Assembly (NCBI GenBank): GCA_035515075.1
Contig: DATJBZ010000030.1
Span: 1-32,238 of the forward strand
Source: Moheibacter sp035515075
Lineage (GTDB): Bacteria > Bacteroidota > Bacteroidia > Flavobacteriales > Weeksellaceae
DNA: 32,238 nucleotides
Direction of reading: 5' to 3'
Part shown: positions 8,053 through 17,684 of the stretch, one piece after another
Layout: every line of letters starts with the position of its first letter
How positions within the stretch are numbered: position 1 is the first letter of the stretch
Program-made: the position numbers and the translations under genes
The notes under the pieces: generated by a model
What the model saw: only the letters and a program-made list of their open reading frames with translations
Databases searched by the model: none
What the model was told of the DNA's origin: nothing

Positions 8053-8760
8053 ATGAAATACAAAAGAATACTTCTCAAATTAAGCGGCGAAGCCTTGATG
8101 GGCGAACAACAATACGGCATTGACTCCAATCGTTTGAAGGAGTATGCGTTAGAAATCAAAGCGGCTGTTGATTTGGGTGTGGAAGTAGCCATAGTCATTG
8201 GTGGAGGCAACATCTTTCGTGGTGTAGCTGGTGCAGCAGCGGGCATGGACCGTGTGCAAGGAGATTACATGGGCATGTTGGCCACAGTCATCAATTCCAT
8301 GGCCTTGCAAGGGGCGTTGGAAGATGCAGGGGTTTATACCCGATTGCAAACCGCCATCCGCATGGAACAAGTAGCCGAACCATTCATCAAACGCCGTGCA
8401 ACCCGTCATTTGGAAAAAGGGCGTGTGGTGATCTTTGGTGCTGGAACGGGAAATCCTTATTTCACGACGGATACAGCAGCGACGCTTCGCGCCATTGAAA
8501 TCGATGCCGATGTGATTTTAAAAGGCACCCGAGTGGATGGAATTTATTCGGCAGATCCAGAAAAAGACAAAAACGCCACAAAATTTGAAAATTTAACTTT
8601 TGACGAAGTGTACAAAAAAGGATTGAATGTCATGGACATGACCGCCTTTACTTTGAGTGATGAAAACAACTTGCCGATCATCGTTTTTGACATGAATACC
8701 CGAGGCAATTTACTCAAATTGCTGCAAGGAGAACCGATGGGCACTTTGGTAAAAAAATAA
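8053..8760 (+). CDS. pyrH: UMP kinase
   Basis: The cytoplasmic enzyme phosphorylates UMP to UDP with ATP in pyrimidine nucleotide synthesis and is normally hexameric and allosterically regulated. The 235-residue length from ATG 8053 (MKYKRILLKLSGEAL) is the standard bacterial length. Motifs of the amino acid kinase fold are all present: KLSGEAL, VIGGGNIFRG, DYMGMLATVINSMAL, the UMP-binding GAGTGNPYFTTDTAA, and DVILKGTRVDGIYSADP. It has its own promoter and is followed by frr after 40 bases, the widespread pyrH-frr arrangement. rpsB and tsf, which often precede it elsewhere, are not adjacent here. Confidence 0.97.
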   Translation: MKYKRILLKLSGEALMGEQQYGIDSNRLKEYALEIKAAVDLGVEVAIVIGGGNIFRGVAGAAAGMDRVQGDYMGMLATVINSMALQGALEDAGVYTRLQTAIRMEQVAEPFIKRRATRHLEKGRVVIFGAGTGNPYFTTDTAATLRAIEIDADVILKGTRVDGIYSADPEKDKNATKFENLTFDEVYKKGLNVMDMTAFTLSDENNLPIIVFDMNTRGNLLKLLQGEPMGTLVKK

Positions 8761-8800
8761 CAATTGATTCGTAGAACCCTGAATTAAAAACAATAATAAA

Positions 8801-9355
8801 ATGGAAGATTTAGAATTTATTTTAGAAGACTCAAAAGACCAAATGCAAAAAGCAATGGAACATTTGGAAAAAGAATTCTTGAAAATTAGAGCTGGGAAAG
8901 CGTCACCTGCCATGCTTTCTTCAGTGCGTTTCGATTATTATGGTGCATCTACTCCATTGTCACAAGGCGCCAACATCAGCACGCCAGATGCTAGAACTTT
9001 GACCATTCAACCTTGGGAAAAAAACTTAATTCCTGAAATGGAAAAAGCCATCATCAATTCTAATTTGGGTTTTGCTCCTTCCAACAATGGTGATTTGATC
9101 ATCATCAGCATTCCGCCATTGACCGAAGAAAGAAGAAAAGAATTGGCCAAAATTGCCAAAGCTGAAACTGAAAATGCCAAAGTCAGCATTCGAAATGCAA
9201 GAAAAGATGCCAACAATGCCATTAAAAAAGTGGAAGACATTTCTGAAGACATCATCAAAGATTACGAAAGTAGAATTCAAGTTTTGACCGATCAATTCGT
9301 AAAAAAAACAGATGAATTGTTTGTGATCAAAGAAAAAGAAATCATGACGGTATAA
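8801..9355 (+). CDS. frr: ribosome recycling factor
   Basis: With EF-G this protein splits the post-termination 70S ribosome so that subunits and mRNA can be reused. The 184 residues are the normal length. The long helical domain I is split by the small beta domain (about residues 31-104), as in the family. Signature stretches are LEKEFLKIRAGKASPAML, YGASTPLSQGANIS, IQPWEKNLIPEMEKAI, SNNGDLIIISIPPLTEERRK and IRNARKDANNAIKK. It is downstream of pyrH and probably shares its transcript. Confidence 0.97.
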   Translation: MEDLEFILEDSKDQMQKAMEHLEKEFLKIRAGKASPAMLSSVRFDYYGASTPLSQGANISTPDARTLTIQPWEKNLIPEMEKAIINSNLGFAPSNNGDLIIISIPPLTEERRKELAKIAKAETENAKVSIRNARKDANNAIKKVEDISEDIIKDYESRIQVLTDQFVKKTDELFVIKEKEIMTV

Positions 9356-9413
9356 AATGGTTGTGGATGATCTTTAACACAATCAAAACCATTCAATACA
9401 AAACTAACTTCAT

Positions 9414-11399
9414 TTGAAAAAGCTCCTTGCTTTCCTACTTTTTTTGGGCTATCAATTCGGATTGAGCCAAATCATTGCGGACACCCAAACTTATCCACTC
9501 TGCGACTTTGATGGAGATGGTTTCGTCAGTGTTCCTTTCAGTGATTTGCAATCCTATGTGTTGGATGTATTGGAAGCCTTTGACCAATCGCCTGAAATTT
9601 ATGTGACCAAAGCCCACCGTGGTGTGGAAAAAATCACCCATTTGTACGACAATCCACAAATTGTCCCAGTTTGTGGTGATACCGATGGAAATGGCGGATA
9701 TTATGACATTGCCATCAACAGCCAAAAGGAAATCTATGTTTCCAGAAGAAATGGTCTGCTCCAAAAAATGAATCCAATCACTTGCCAATACCAAACCATT
9801 GGACAAATTCATCCCAATGGACAAAGCGTTTTGGCCTTGTCGTTTGACCACCAAGACAATTTGTATGAAGGAGGTTGGACTTCCCAAATTTTCCGAGCCG
9901 ATGCCCAAGATTTGACCCAATTTTACCTGTGGCATGATTTCGGTGATGGCAACGCCAGTGGAGATTTTGTGCAAATTGGTGAGCATCTCTACATCGCTTG
10001 GACGATGCGCGATGGCAAAGACCATTTGTTGAAAGTCACCCTAGATGCCAACAACCAATACGTCAGCCACCAAGACTTAGGAAAAATTAAAACGGGGACT
10101 TTTGGTTTGGCGGCAGAATACGGCCGATTATATGGAAATACACCCAATGGTTTGTATGAAATTGATTTGCCCAACTTGTCCACCACAGACATTGTTCAAA
10201 ACAACAACAGCACTTCGGCCTTGGATTGGTGGGGCGCAGCTGGTTACCACGAAGCCTTGGACATGAAAATCAGCTACCACGGTGATTTGAATGAAGCCAT
10301 CAATGACCAAGCTCCCTTGAGTGATCCTTACACCAATCCCATTGCTTTTCAAGATGCTTTTGTGTACATCCGAGTGCATGAAGCAATTTCAGGAACCACT
10401 TACATCATTCCTGTCCACATTGTCATCAGCGTTGCACCGAGCGCAAATTCTACTGAATTGATCGAATGTCGTGATCTAATTTCTGGTTGGGCCAATTTTA
10501 ATTTAGAAAATGTGCAAAGCAACATCAATACAGATGCAAGTTTGAATTTCAATTATTTTGACAATTTAGAAGATTTGCACGCCCATGTCAATCCGCTGCC
10601 TACCCAAATTTCGATTGCCAATTCGAAGACAATTTATGCCAAAGTATTTGACCAAAACGACCGTTGCTATGGCATTGCAACAATTGATTTAGTAGTACCA
10701 ACCAATGAGGTCAATTACGTGGACCAAGTGGAATTTTGTTGGGGAAGCCAAGCTTTTTTGAGCGTTCCAGATCAATATTTAACTTATCAATGGTTGGGAA
10801 TTTCGCCTGAAGATGCCGACCAAAATCTCAACGGTCCAGAGATTTTCGTTTCACAACCCGGAATTTATCAATTGGAAGTCCAACATCCCAATGGTTGTAC
10901 TTTTCTGATGCAATTTGAAACCACCATCGGTGGCGGCCCGGAAATCACAGCCGTCATCCAAAACCCAGACCAATCGATTACTGTCAATGTCAGCCCACAA
11001 GGCAATTACGAATATTCACTCGATGGCATTTTCTGGCAACACTCCCCCACTTTTCACCAATTGATTGCGACCGAGTACAACATCCAAGTAAGAAGTGCAG
11101 AAGGCTGTTACACGCCCATTTATCCTTTTTCCTTTTTGTCTGTTCCCAATTTCATTTCTCCCAATGGCGATGGAAAAAATGACCAATGGTTCATCCATGG
11201 CATCAACGAATTTCCTGACCATCAAATTCAAATTTATGACCGAAACGGCAAACTGTTTTTCAACCGAAAAGCACAAGCCAACGGTTTCGTTTGGGACGGC
11301 ACCTATTTGGGACGAACAGTTCCTTCTGGTACGTATTGGTACATCATCCGATTGAACGAAGAGAAAACCATCAGCGGACATTTGACCGTCAAAAATTGA
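9414..11399 (+). CDS. secreted protein with T9SS type-B (gliding) C-terminal sorting domain
   Basis: A 661-residue protein exported by Sec and then by the type IX secretion system. The start is TTG; it gives MKKLLAFLLFLGYQFGLSQ, a complete signal peptide, and no ATG lies nearby. Residues about 25-45 contain CDFDGDGF, a DxDxDG calcium-loop-like motif. The middle up to about residue 290 has repeated blade-like stretches (EIYVSRRNGLLQKM, ALSFDHQDNLYEGG, GRLYGNTPNGLYEI) that suggest a beta-propeller. About 310-570 looks like Ig-like domains typical of gliding-associated proteins. The tail from about 577 (VPNFISPNGDGKND, IYDRNGKLFF, VWDGTYLGRTVPSGTYWYII) is the type-B sorting domain that directs export and cell-surface attachment or release. 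Its binding target is unknown. The alpha-2-macroglobulin gene follows after 105 bases. Confidence 0.85.
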   Translation: MKKLLAFLLFLGYQFGLSQIIADTQTYPLCDFDGDGFVSVPFSDLQSYVLDVLEAFDQSPEIYVTKAHRGVEKITHLYDNPQIVPVCGDTDGNGGYYDIAINSQKEIYVSRRNGLLQKMNPITCQYQTIGQIHPNGQSVLALSFDHQDNLYEGGWTSQIFRADAQDLTQFYLWHDFGDGNASGDFVQIGEHLYIAWTMRDGKDHLLKVTLDANNQYVSHQDLGKIKTGTFGLAAEYGRLYGNTPNGLYEIDLPNLSTTDIVQNNNSTSALDWWGAAGYHEALDMKISYHGDLNEAINDQAPLSDPYTNPIAFQDAFVYIRVHEAISGTTYIIPVHIVISVAPSANSTELIECRDLISGWANFNLENVQSNINTDASLNFNYFDNLEDLHAHVNPLPTQISIANSKTIYAKVFDQNDRCYGIATIDLVVPTNEVNYVDQVEFCWGSQAFLSVPDQYLTYQWLGISPEDADQNLNGPEIFVSQPGIYQLEVQHPNGCTFLMQFETTIGGGPEITAVIQNPDQSITVNVSPQGNYEYSLDGIFWQHSPTFHQLIATEYNIQVRSAEGCYTPIYPFSFLSVPNFISPNGDGKNDQWFIHGINEFPDHQIQIYDRNGKLFFNRKAQANGFVWDGTYLGRTVPSGTYWYIIRLNEEKTISGHLTVKN

Positions 11400-11504
11400 T
11401 AATACATTCGCTTTCAATTCGAATTTATTGGTACATTTATCTCCATGGAAGCACCGCCAAAAGCGCTTCAATAAGTTGGCATTCAAATTGTAAAACAACA
11501 CTCC

Positions 11505-14500
11505 ATGAAAAACATCTTTTCCCTTCTATTCATTTTTAGCTGCATATTCACCATGGCACAGAAAAAATTTGATTACGATTCCCAATGGAAACTCATCGAA
11601 AAACAAGAGGCAAACGGCTTGCTCAAAAGCAATTTATTGCCCATTCAACAAATTTATGCACAAGCCAAAAAAGAGCACAACACGCCACAAATCATCAAAT
11701 CTTTGTTGTACCAATCCAAAGTTTTACTGCTGACTTCGGATGAAAAACAGATTGATCTTCAAATTATTGATCAATTTGAAAAAGAAATCAGCGCAACCCA
11801 AGGTGCAGACCAAGCGATTTTACAGTCGATGTTGGCGGAACTGTATTTTACGTATTACCAGCAAAATCGATGGGAAATCAACGAACGCACAAAAACTGAA
11901 CAAAGTACGGGAACAGACTTTCGTTTTTGGACTGAAAATAGCTTTCAAGAAAAAACAGCGGAATTGTATTTACAATCGATCAAAAACGAAAGAACGCTTC
12001 AAAATGAGCCGATTGCCAAATGGAGTTATAACTTAATACGGGTGACAGAAACCGAAGCGCTCCGTCCGACTTTATATGATTTGTTGGCCCATCGCGCCAT
12101 CGCTTATTTCAAAGCGGAACCTGATTTTTATTTCAGAAGAAATGTCGCGCCAAAGTTGACACAAGAAAACCAAGTGCGATCCATTGCAATTCTAAAAAAC
12201 TTAAGCGCATTTCACCAAAAGAAGCACAACCAAGAAGCTTATTTGTACAATGAATTGGAGCGATTGAAATTGGAAAACAAAGACGAATTGTCTGAAGTGT
12301 ATTTGGATCAATTGACACAATTATCCAAAAAGTTTCCGCAAGCCAATTACACTGCGTATATCTTGAATGAAATCGCTGATTTTTATTTGAAACAAATTCA
12401 AAATGAACAAGAAAAAGCCTTTGCTGCCAAGAAAAGTTGGACCGAAAAAGCCATGGCAGTTTTTGCTCAAATTCGCGCCCAATATCCAAATTCTCCACTC
12501 ATTGACGCAATCGAGGGCAAAGAAAAACAATTGTTGCAACCTTCCTTTGCATTGACGATTGAAAAATACGTTTCGCCCGACATCAGCCACCCGATGGCGG
12601 TTACGCATCAAAACTTGGCAACGATTTATGTCAAAGTTTTGGCCTATGATACCGAAGACAAATTGATCCAAAGCCTTCAAAACGCCGATCAAAACAACAA
12701 ACAAAAAGCCATCGATCAATTGTTGTCAAAACTTCCTTTGGTCAAAGCTTTTGAATTGAATCTGAAAGCTTTCGATGATTACCAAACGCATGCCACTGTG
12801 GCGCAATTCGAAGGCTTGAAAACTGGAAAATACATTGTTTTGGCTTCAAATGATGCCAATTTCAAAGTCAATGACCTCTTCATTTTACAATCCCAAATCT
12901 TAAATGTCACTCCTTATTCCATCGTTTCTCGAGACAATGAAATCTTGGTAACAGAAAGAGCTTCTGGAAAAATAGTGGCCAATCAGCAAGTTGAAGTGTA
13001 CCAACAAAACAACCAAGCTTTGGAATTGTTGCAAACACTCACCACCGATGCAAAAGGCATGGCAAAGATTCATGCCACCAAGTATTACAACAATTTTATC
13101 TTAAAAATAAAGGGCGAAGCGGTCACGTACAACAATTATGTTTACAATTCCAACCGAGACAACAACGAAACTACCCTGAATTTCACCCAACTCTTTACCG
13201 ATCGTTCGATCTATCGCCCAGGTCAAACCGTTTATTTCAAAGCCATTGCGTTCGAAGAAAACCCTGAAGGAAAGAAAAAAATCATCGCCAATAAAACTTT
13301 GAACATCAGTTTGTACAATGCCAATTACGATGAAGTGACCACCATGGAACTAAAAACCAATGAATTTGGTTCGGCTTCTGGCGAATTCATCTTGCCGACC
13401 GCTGGAATCACTGGTCAATTTCATTTGGAAGAAGACGACAGTGGTGATTCACATTATTTCAGCGTAGAAGAATACAAACGTCCGCGTTTTGAAGTGGAAT
13501 TTGACGATGTAAAAGAAACCTATCAACTCGAAGAGGAAATTATCGCCAAAGGAAAAGCAACGGCCTATTCGGGCGCCAACATTGACCACGCAAAAGTCGT
13601 TTACCGCGTATACAGACAAGAGATTTTCCCATATTGGCCATGGTGGAAACGCGGTTATTTCCCACATGCAGCTGCCGAAGAAATTACTTTTGGTGAAACA
13701 ACCACCGATGCATCAGGTAAATTTGAAATTCCATTCAAAGCCCGAGCTGCAGCCCAAAAGAAAGACCAACAAGCGCGTACTTATACGTACAACATTGTTG
13801 CGGATGTCACCGATGCCAATGGTGAAACGCGTTCGTCTGAACAATCCATCACTGTGGGCGATTTGCGTTATCTGTTCAATTTCAAAGTGGCGGATCAAAT
13901 CGAAATGAACCATTTGGATTCCATTGAAATTTCGACCCAAAATCTGAATGGCCAATTCGCAGCAGCCAAAGGACAAATCACTTTGACCAAAATCAATCCG
14001 CCGAATCGTATTTTGCGAGATTCTCCGATCCAAAAAGGCGATTATGAATTGTATAGCAAAGAGGAATTCATCGATTACTTTCCACATGAAGCCTATGCTG
14101 ATGAAAACGACAAAGCCAATTGGACCAAAGAAAACCCAGTGATTTCAGTGGAATTTGATACTGAAAAGTCCAAGTTTTTGAAATTGCAACCTAAAAAATG
14201 GCAAGCAGGCTATTATGTTTTAAAAGGAAGCATCCAAGATGGAAAAGACACCATCACAACCGAGAAATTAATTTATTTGTACCATCAAAACAAGAAGCAA
14301 CCCATCGAAAATGAATTGTTTTCAATTAATTTAGACAAGAATGCTTATCAGCCAGGTGATCAAGCCAAAGTCCAACTGGCCTCTGCTGCAGAAAACGCAA
14401 CCGTTTTGGTCGAATTGGAACACGATGGAAAAATCATCCAAACTGAAATTATAAAATTAAATAATTCTGTAAAAGATTTTAGTTTTCCAATCAAAGAAAC

Positions 14501-17500
14501 TTACCGTGGAAATGTATTTGTGCATTATTATTTTGGGAAATTCAACACAGTAAAACAAGGCACTTTGACTGTCAATGTACCTTTGGAAGACAAATCTTTG
14601 AAAATTACCGCAAGAACTTTGCGCGATAAACTCCAACCCGGACAAAAAGAAACCTGGGAATTGACGGTCAGCGGCGAAGGAAAAGACAAATTCTTGGCAG
14701 AAATGTTGGCAACCATGTACGATGCTTCACTCGATCAGTTCCAACCTCATTCCAACCCATTTCCAATGAACGTGAATTGGAATGCCTCAATCAAACAGAA
14801 TTGGAATACTTACATGGCCTTTACCACCACGCCCTTTCAAAGTCTGATCAACAGCAACCGTTATTATCCAAAAAGTCATTTGGCGTTTGACCAATTGAAT
14901 TGGTTTGGGTTTAGCTGGAATCGCTATGATCACAGATTGTACAGGATGAAGTCGATGAACGCTCCTGCACAAGACAGTGCAACTATAACTGATATGCTAC
15001 AAGGTGAAGCAGCTGGCGTTAATTTGGAAAGCGTTGAGGAAACTAATTCATATAAAGGAAACATCCAAATTAGAGGTATATCTTCATTACAAGACAATCC
15101 TAACGCTTTATATATTGTTGATGGTGTTCCGATTTCAGCTGATCAAATCAATCCTGATGACATTATCAATTTAACCATTTTAAAAGTTGAAGAAGCTACT
15201 GATTTGTATGGTGCAAGAGGTGCGAATGGTGTTGTAATCATTACAACTAAAAAGGGTGAAGAAAAATTAAACCAAGTTCTATCTCGAAGAAATCTTCAAG
15301 AAACCGCCTTCTTTTATCCTCATTTAAAAACGGATGAAAAGGGCAACATCAAAATCCAATTTACGGTGCCTGAAAGTTTGACCGCTTGGAAATTCATGGC
15401 AACGGCACACACGCCTGATTTGCGAACGGGCTATTTTGAAACCACAGTGCGCACCCAAAAAGAATTGATGGTGGTGCCCAATCCGCCACGCTTTTTACGG
15501 GAAGGCGACCAAATCACTTTTTCGTCCAAAGTGACCAATTTGTCAGACAAAACTTTGAATGGACAAGCCAAACTGATGTTGTTTGATGCCTTTACGATGC
15601 AGGCTGTCGATGTCGAATTTGCCAATTCAAATGCCACAAAAAACATTGAAATCCCCCAAGGCAATTCTGCCACGGTTTCTTGGAATTTAACCATTCCAAC
15701 GACGTACCAAGCCATTGTTTACCGAATCGTTGCTTCGGCTGGTGATTTTTCAGATGGCGAAGAATCTGCTTTACCGATTTTGAGCAACCGCATGATGGTG
15801 ACCGAAACATTGCCGATTCATGTGCGGGAAGGCCAAGACAAAACTTTCACATTGGACAAATTAAAAAACAACTCATCCGAAAGTTTGGATCATTTCAAAT
15901 TGACGTTTGAAATGACCTCCAATCCGATTTGGTACGCGATTTTTTCTTTGCCTTATTTGCGCGAGTATCCTTACGAATGTTCAGAACAAGTTTTTGCGCG
16001 TTTGTATGGAAATTTGATTTCGCAACATTTGATGCATTCCAACCCAAAAATCAAAGCGATTTTTGACGATTGGAATCAAAAAGGTGCATTAACATCCAAA
16101 TTGGAACAAAACCAAGAATTGAAAGCGCTTTTACTGGAAGAAACGCCTTGGATCCGCCAAGCTGAAAGCGAAGAAGAACAAATGAAGCGCATCGCCTTGT
16201 TGTTTGATTTGAATAAAATGCAAAACGAATTGACCAATGCTTTCCAACAATTATCCAACAAACAATCGCGCAACGGTGGTTTTGCTTGGTTCGAAGGCGG
16301 TGAAGAAAGCCGCTACATCACAGCGCACATTGTTGCTGGATTCGGTCATTTGAAGGCAATGGGCGTCGACATCGAATCGAAATTGACTGTCGATTTGCAT
16401 CCTATACTGAAAGGCGCCATCCAATTCATGGACCAAAAAATGCAACAAGAATTCGACCTTTATCTCAACAATAAAAAAATGAAACCTTCAAATTACAACG
16501 GCGTTCAGTACTTGTATGCGCGAAGTTATTTCTTGGACAAATTTCCTTTGGACAAAAAAGGACAACAAATCCGTGATCATTTCTTGAAAGAATTTGAACA
16601 AAATCAATTTGAAGAAACTTTGTCCAGCCAAGCGATGTTGGCGATGATTTTCAATCGTTTTAGTGAAATAAAAAAAGCAGAAAAATTGTTAAAATCCATC
16701 AAAGACCATGCAGTAGAAAGCGATGAAATGGGCATGTATTGGAAATCCAATGTCGCTGGATGGCGTTGGAATCAAGCACCGATCGAAACCCAAGCTTTGT
16801 TGATCGAGGCCTTTGATGAAGTGTTGAATGATATAGAAAGTGTAGAAAGCATGAAGATTTGGTTGTTGAAAAACCGACAAACCAACCAATGGAACTCGAC
16901 CAAAGCGACGACCGAAGCGGTGTTTGCCTTGATGAGTACAGGAAAAGACTGGACCAATTCGGAAGAGGGAATTTCGGTAAAGATTGGCGGAAACAAATTG
17001 GATTTGAAAGCATTGGACAAAGCACCACAAAGTGGCAGTGGTTATGTAAAAACTTCTTGGACACCCTCAGAAATCAAACCTGAAATGGCTACCGTTGAAG
17101 TTCATAAAACTTCTCCAGGCGTGGCTTGGGGCGCGATGTATTGGCAATATTTCGAAGATTTGGATAAAATCACTTCGGCAGCAACTGGCGTGAAATTCAA
17201 CAAGGAATTATTTCTCAAAAAGAATTCGGACCAAGGACCAATTTTAACCAAAATTACTGAAAGCACGCCCATTCAAGTAGGCGATTTGGTAACGGTCCGC
17301 TTGGAGATTCAAACCGATCGAGACATGGAATTTGTTCACATCAAAGACATGCGTGCCAGTGGTTTTGAACCCACCAACGTGCTTTCGACTTATAAAAGAC
17401 AAGGCCGTTTGGGCTATTACGAAAGTACGCGCGATGCAGCGACGAATTTCTTTGTGGATTTTATGCCGAAAGGAACTTATGTGTTTGAATACGATGTGCG

Positions 17501-17615
17501 GGCGAACAATGAAGGGAATTTTTCCAACGGCATTACTTCGCTTCAAAATATGTATGCGCCAGAATTGAGCGCGCAGAGCGAAGGCATTCGTGTAAACATT
17601 CAATCTGCCAATTGA
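11505..17615 (+). CDS. alpha-2-macroglobulin family protein with an inserted TonB plug-like segment
   Basis: A 2036-residue secreted protein, probably periplasmic or surface-exposed, of the protease-trapping alpha-2-macroglobulin family. It starts with a signal peptide (hydrophobic run ending FTMAQ). MG-type beta domains follow, marked by DRSIYRPGQTVYFKAI (from about 566) and NAYQPGDQAKVQL. The A2M domain (ETAFFYPHLKTDEKGNIKI) begins near 1268. The thioester site YPYECSEQ keeps Cys1492 and Gln1495 of the CxEQ motif, so the reactive thioester is probably intact. The helical thioester domain runs to about 1800, and a receptor-binding-like C-terminal domain ends near DFMPKGTYVFEYDVRA. Unlike the ordinary family, residues about 1164-1251 are a SusC/RagA-like plug (separate entry). 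Upstream TACATTTA at about 11432 is only a partial promoter match. It may be expressed with the T9SS protein before it. Confidence 0.9.
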   Translation: MKNIFSLLFIFSCIFTMAQKKFDYDSQWKLIEKQEANGLLKSNLLPIQQIYAQAKKEHNTPQIIKSLLYQSKVLLLTSDEKQIDLQIIDQFEKEISATQGADQAILQSMLAELYFTYYQQNRWEINERTKTEQSTGTDFRFWTENSFQEKTAELYLQSIKNERTLQNEPIAKWSYNLIRVTETEALRPTLYDLLAHRAIAYFKAEPDFYFRRNVAPKLTQENQVRSIAILKNLSAFHQKKHNQEAYLYNELERLKLENKDELSEVYLDQLTQLSKKFPQANYTAYILNEIADFYLKQIQNEQEKAFAAKKSWTEKAMAVFAQIRAQYPNSPLIDAIEGKEKQLLQPSFALTIEKYVSPDISHPMAVTHQNLATIYVKVLAYDTEDKLIQSLQNADQNNKQKAIDQLLSKLPLVKAFELNLKAFDDYQTHATVAQFEGLKTGKYIVLASNDANFKVNDLFILQSQILNVTPYSIVSRDNEILVTERASGKIVANQQVEVYQQNNQALELLQTLTTDAKGMAKIHATKYYNNFILKIKGEAVTYNNYVYNSNRDNNETTLNFTQLFTDRSIYRPGQTVYFKAIAFEENPEGKKKIIANKTLNISLYNANYDEVTTMELKTNEFGSASGEFILPTAGITGQFHLEEDDSGDSHYFSVEEYKRPRFEVEFDDVKETYQLEEEIIAKGKATAYSGANIDHAKVVYRVYRQEIFPYWPWWKRGYFPHAAAEEITFGETTTDASGKFEIPFKARAAAQKKDQQARTYTYNIVADVTDANGETRSSEQSITVGDLRYLFNFKVADQIEMNHLDSIEISTQNLNGQFAAAKGQITLTKINPPNRILRDSPIQKGDYELYSKEEFIDYFPHEAYADENDKANWTKENPVISVEFDTEKSKFLKLQPKKWQAGYYVLKGSIQDGKDTITTEKLIYLYHQNKKQPIENELFSINLDKNAYQPGDQAKVQLASAAENATVLVELEHDGKIIQTEIIKLNNSVKDFSFPIKETYRGNVFVHYYFGKFNTVKQGTLTVNVPLEDKSLKITARTLRDKLQPGQKETWELTVSGEGKDKFLAEMLATMYDASLDQFQPHSNPFPMNVNWNASIKQNWNTYMAFTTTPFQSLINSNRYYPKSHLAFDQLNWFGFSWNRYDHRLYRMKSMNAPAQDSATITDMLQGEAAGVNLESVEETNSYKGNIQIRGISSLQDNPNALYIVDGVPISADQINPDDIINLTILKVEEATDLYGARGANGVVIITTKKGEEKLNQVLSRRNLQETAFFYPHLKTDEKGNIKIQFTVPESLTAWKFMATAHTPDLRTGYFETTVRTQKELMVVPNPPRFLREGDQITFSSKVTNLSDKTLNGQAKLMLFDAFTMQAVDVEFANSNATKNIEIPQGNSATVSWNLTIPTTYQAIVYRIVASAGDFSDGEESALPILSNRMMVTETLPIHVREGQDKTFTLDKLKNNSSESLDHFKLTFEMTSNPIWYAIFSLPYLREYPYECSEQVFARLYGNLISQHLMHSNPKIKAIFDDWNQKGALTSKLEQNQELKALLLEETPWIRQAESEEEQMKRIALLFDLNKMQNELTNAFQQLSNKQSRNGGFAWFEGGEESRYITAHIVAGFGHLKAMGVDIESKLTVDLHPILKGAIQFMDQKMQQEFDLYLNNKKMKPSNYNGVQYLYARSYFLDKFPLDKKGQQIRDHFLKEFEQNQFEETLSSQAMLAMIFNRFSEIKKAEKLLKSIKDHAVESDEMGMYWKSNVAGWRWNQAPIETQALLIEAFDEVLNDIESVESMKIWLLKNRQTNQWNSTKATTEAVFALMSTGKDWTNSEEGISVKIGGNKLDLKALDKAPQSGSGYVKTSWTPSEIKPEMATVEVHKTSPGVAWGAMYWQYFEDLDKITSAATGVKFNKELFLKKNSDQGPILTKITESTPIQVGDLVTVRLEIQTDRDMEFVHIKDMRASGFEPTNVLSTYKRQGRLGYYESTRDAATNFFVDFMPKGTYVFEYDVRANNEGNFSNGITSLQNMYAPELSAQSEGIRVNIQSAN
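14994..15257 (+). other. SusC/RagA-type TonB plug-like segment inside the alpha-2-macroglobulin
   Basis: Residues 1164-1251 run from MLQGEAAGVNLES through NIQIRGISSLQDNPNALYIV, VDGVPISADQINPDD and LYGARGANGVVIITTKKG. This is the ordered motif string of a SusC-like plug (LQG..AGV, IRIRG, PLYVVDGVP, NP.DI..I.VLK..ATAIYGSRGANGVI.ITTKKG). There is no TonB box and no outer membrane barrel. The segment is in frame with no stop. By hand count, lines 15001-15240 are 35% G+C (84 of 240), against 48% (87 of 180) in lines 14701-14760 and 15361-15480. Leucine and arginine codons shift to TTA/CTA and AGA. Confidence 0.85.
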
Positions 17616-17635
17616 TTTATTTGGGTATTGGAAAC

Positions 17636-17665
17636 AAAAAACCGCTTCTTTCGAAGCGGTTTTTT
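17636..17665. terminator. bidirectional rho-independent terminator
   Basis: A perfect 13-base-pair stem, A6CCGCTTC (17636-17648) against GAAGCGGT6 (17653-17665) with a TTTC loop, lies between the convergent alpha-2-macroglobulin and S46 peptidase genes. A tracts on one side and T tracts on the other let it work in both directions. Confidence 0.92.
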
Positions 17666-17684
17666 CATCTAATTTATTCAATGA

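Noticed and set aside
9356..9413. AATGGTT...AACCATT dyad after frr
   Set aside because: The loop is long and the inner pairing imperfect with no T tract; it is too weak to call.
12133..12719. 121- and 132-codon open frames on the minus strand inside the alpha-2-macroglobulin
   Set aside because: They are shadows of the codon bias of the long plus-strand gene.
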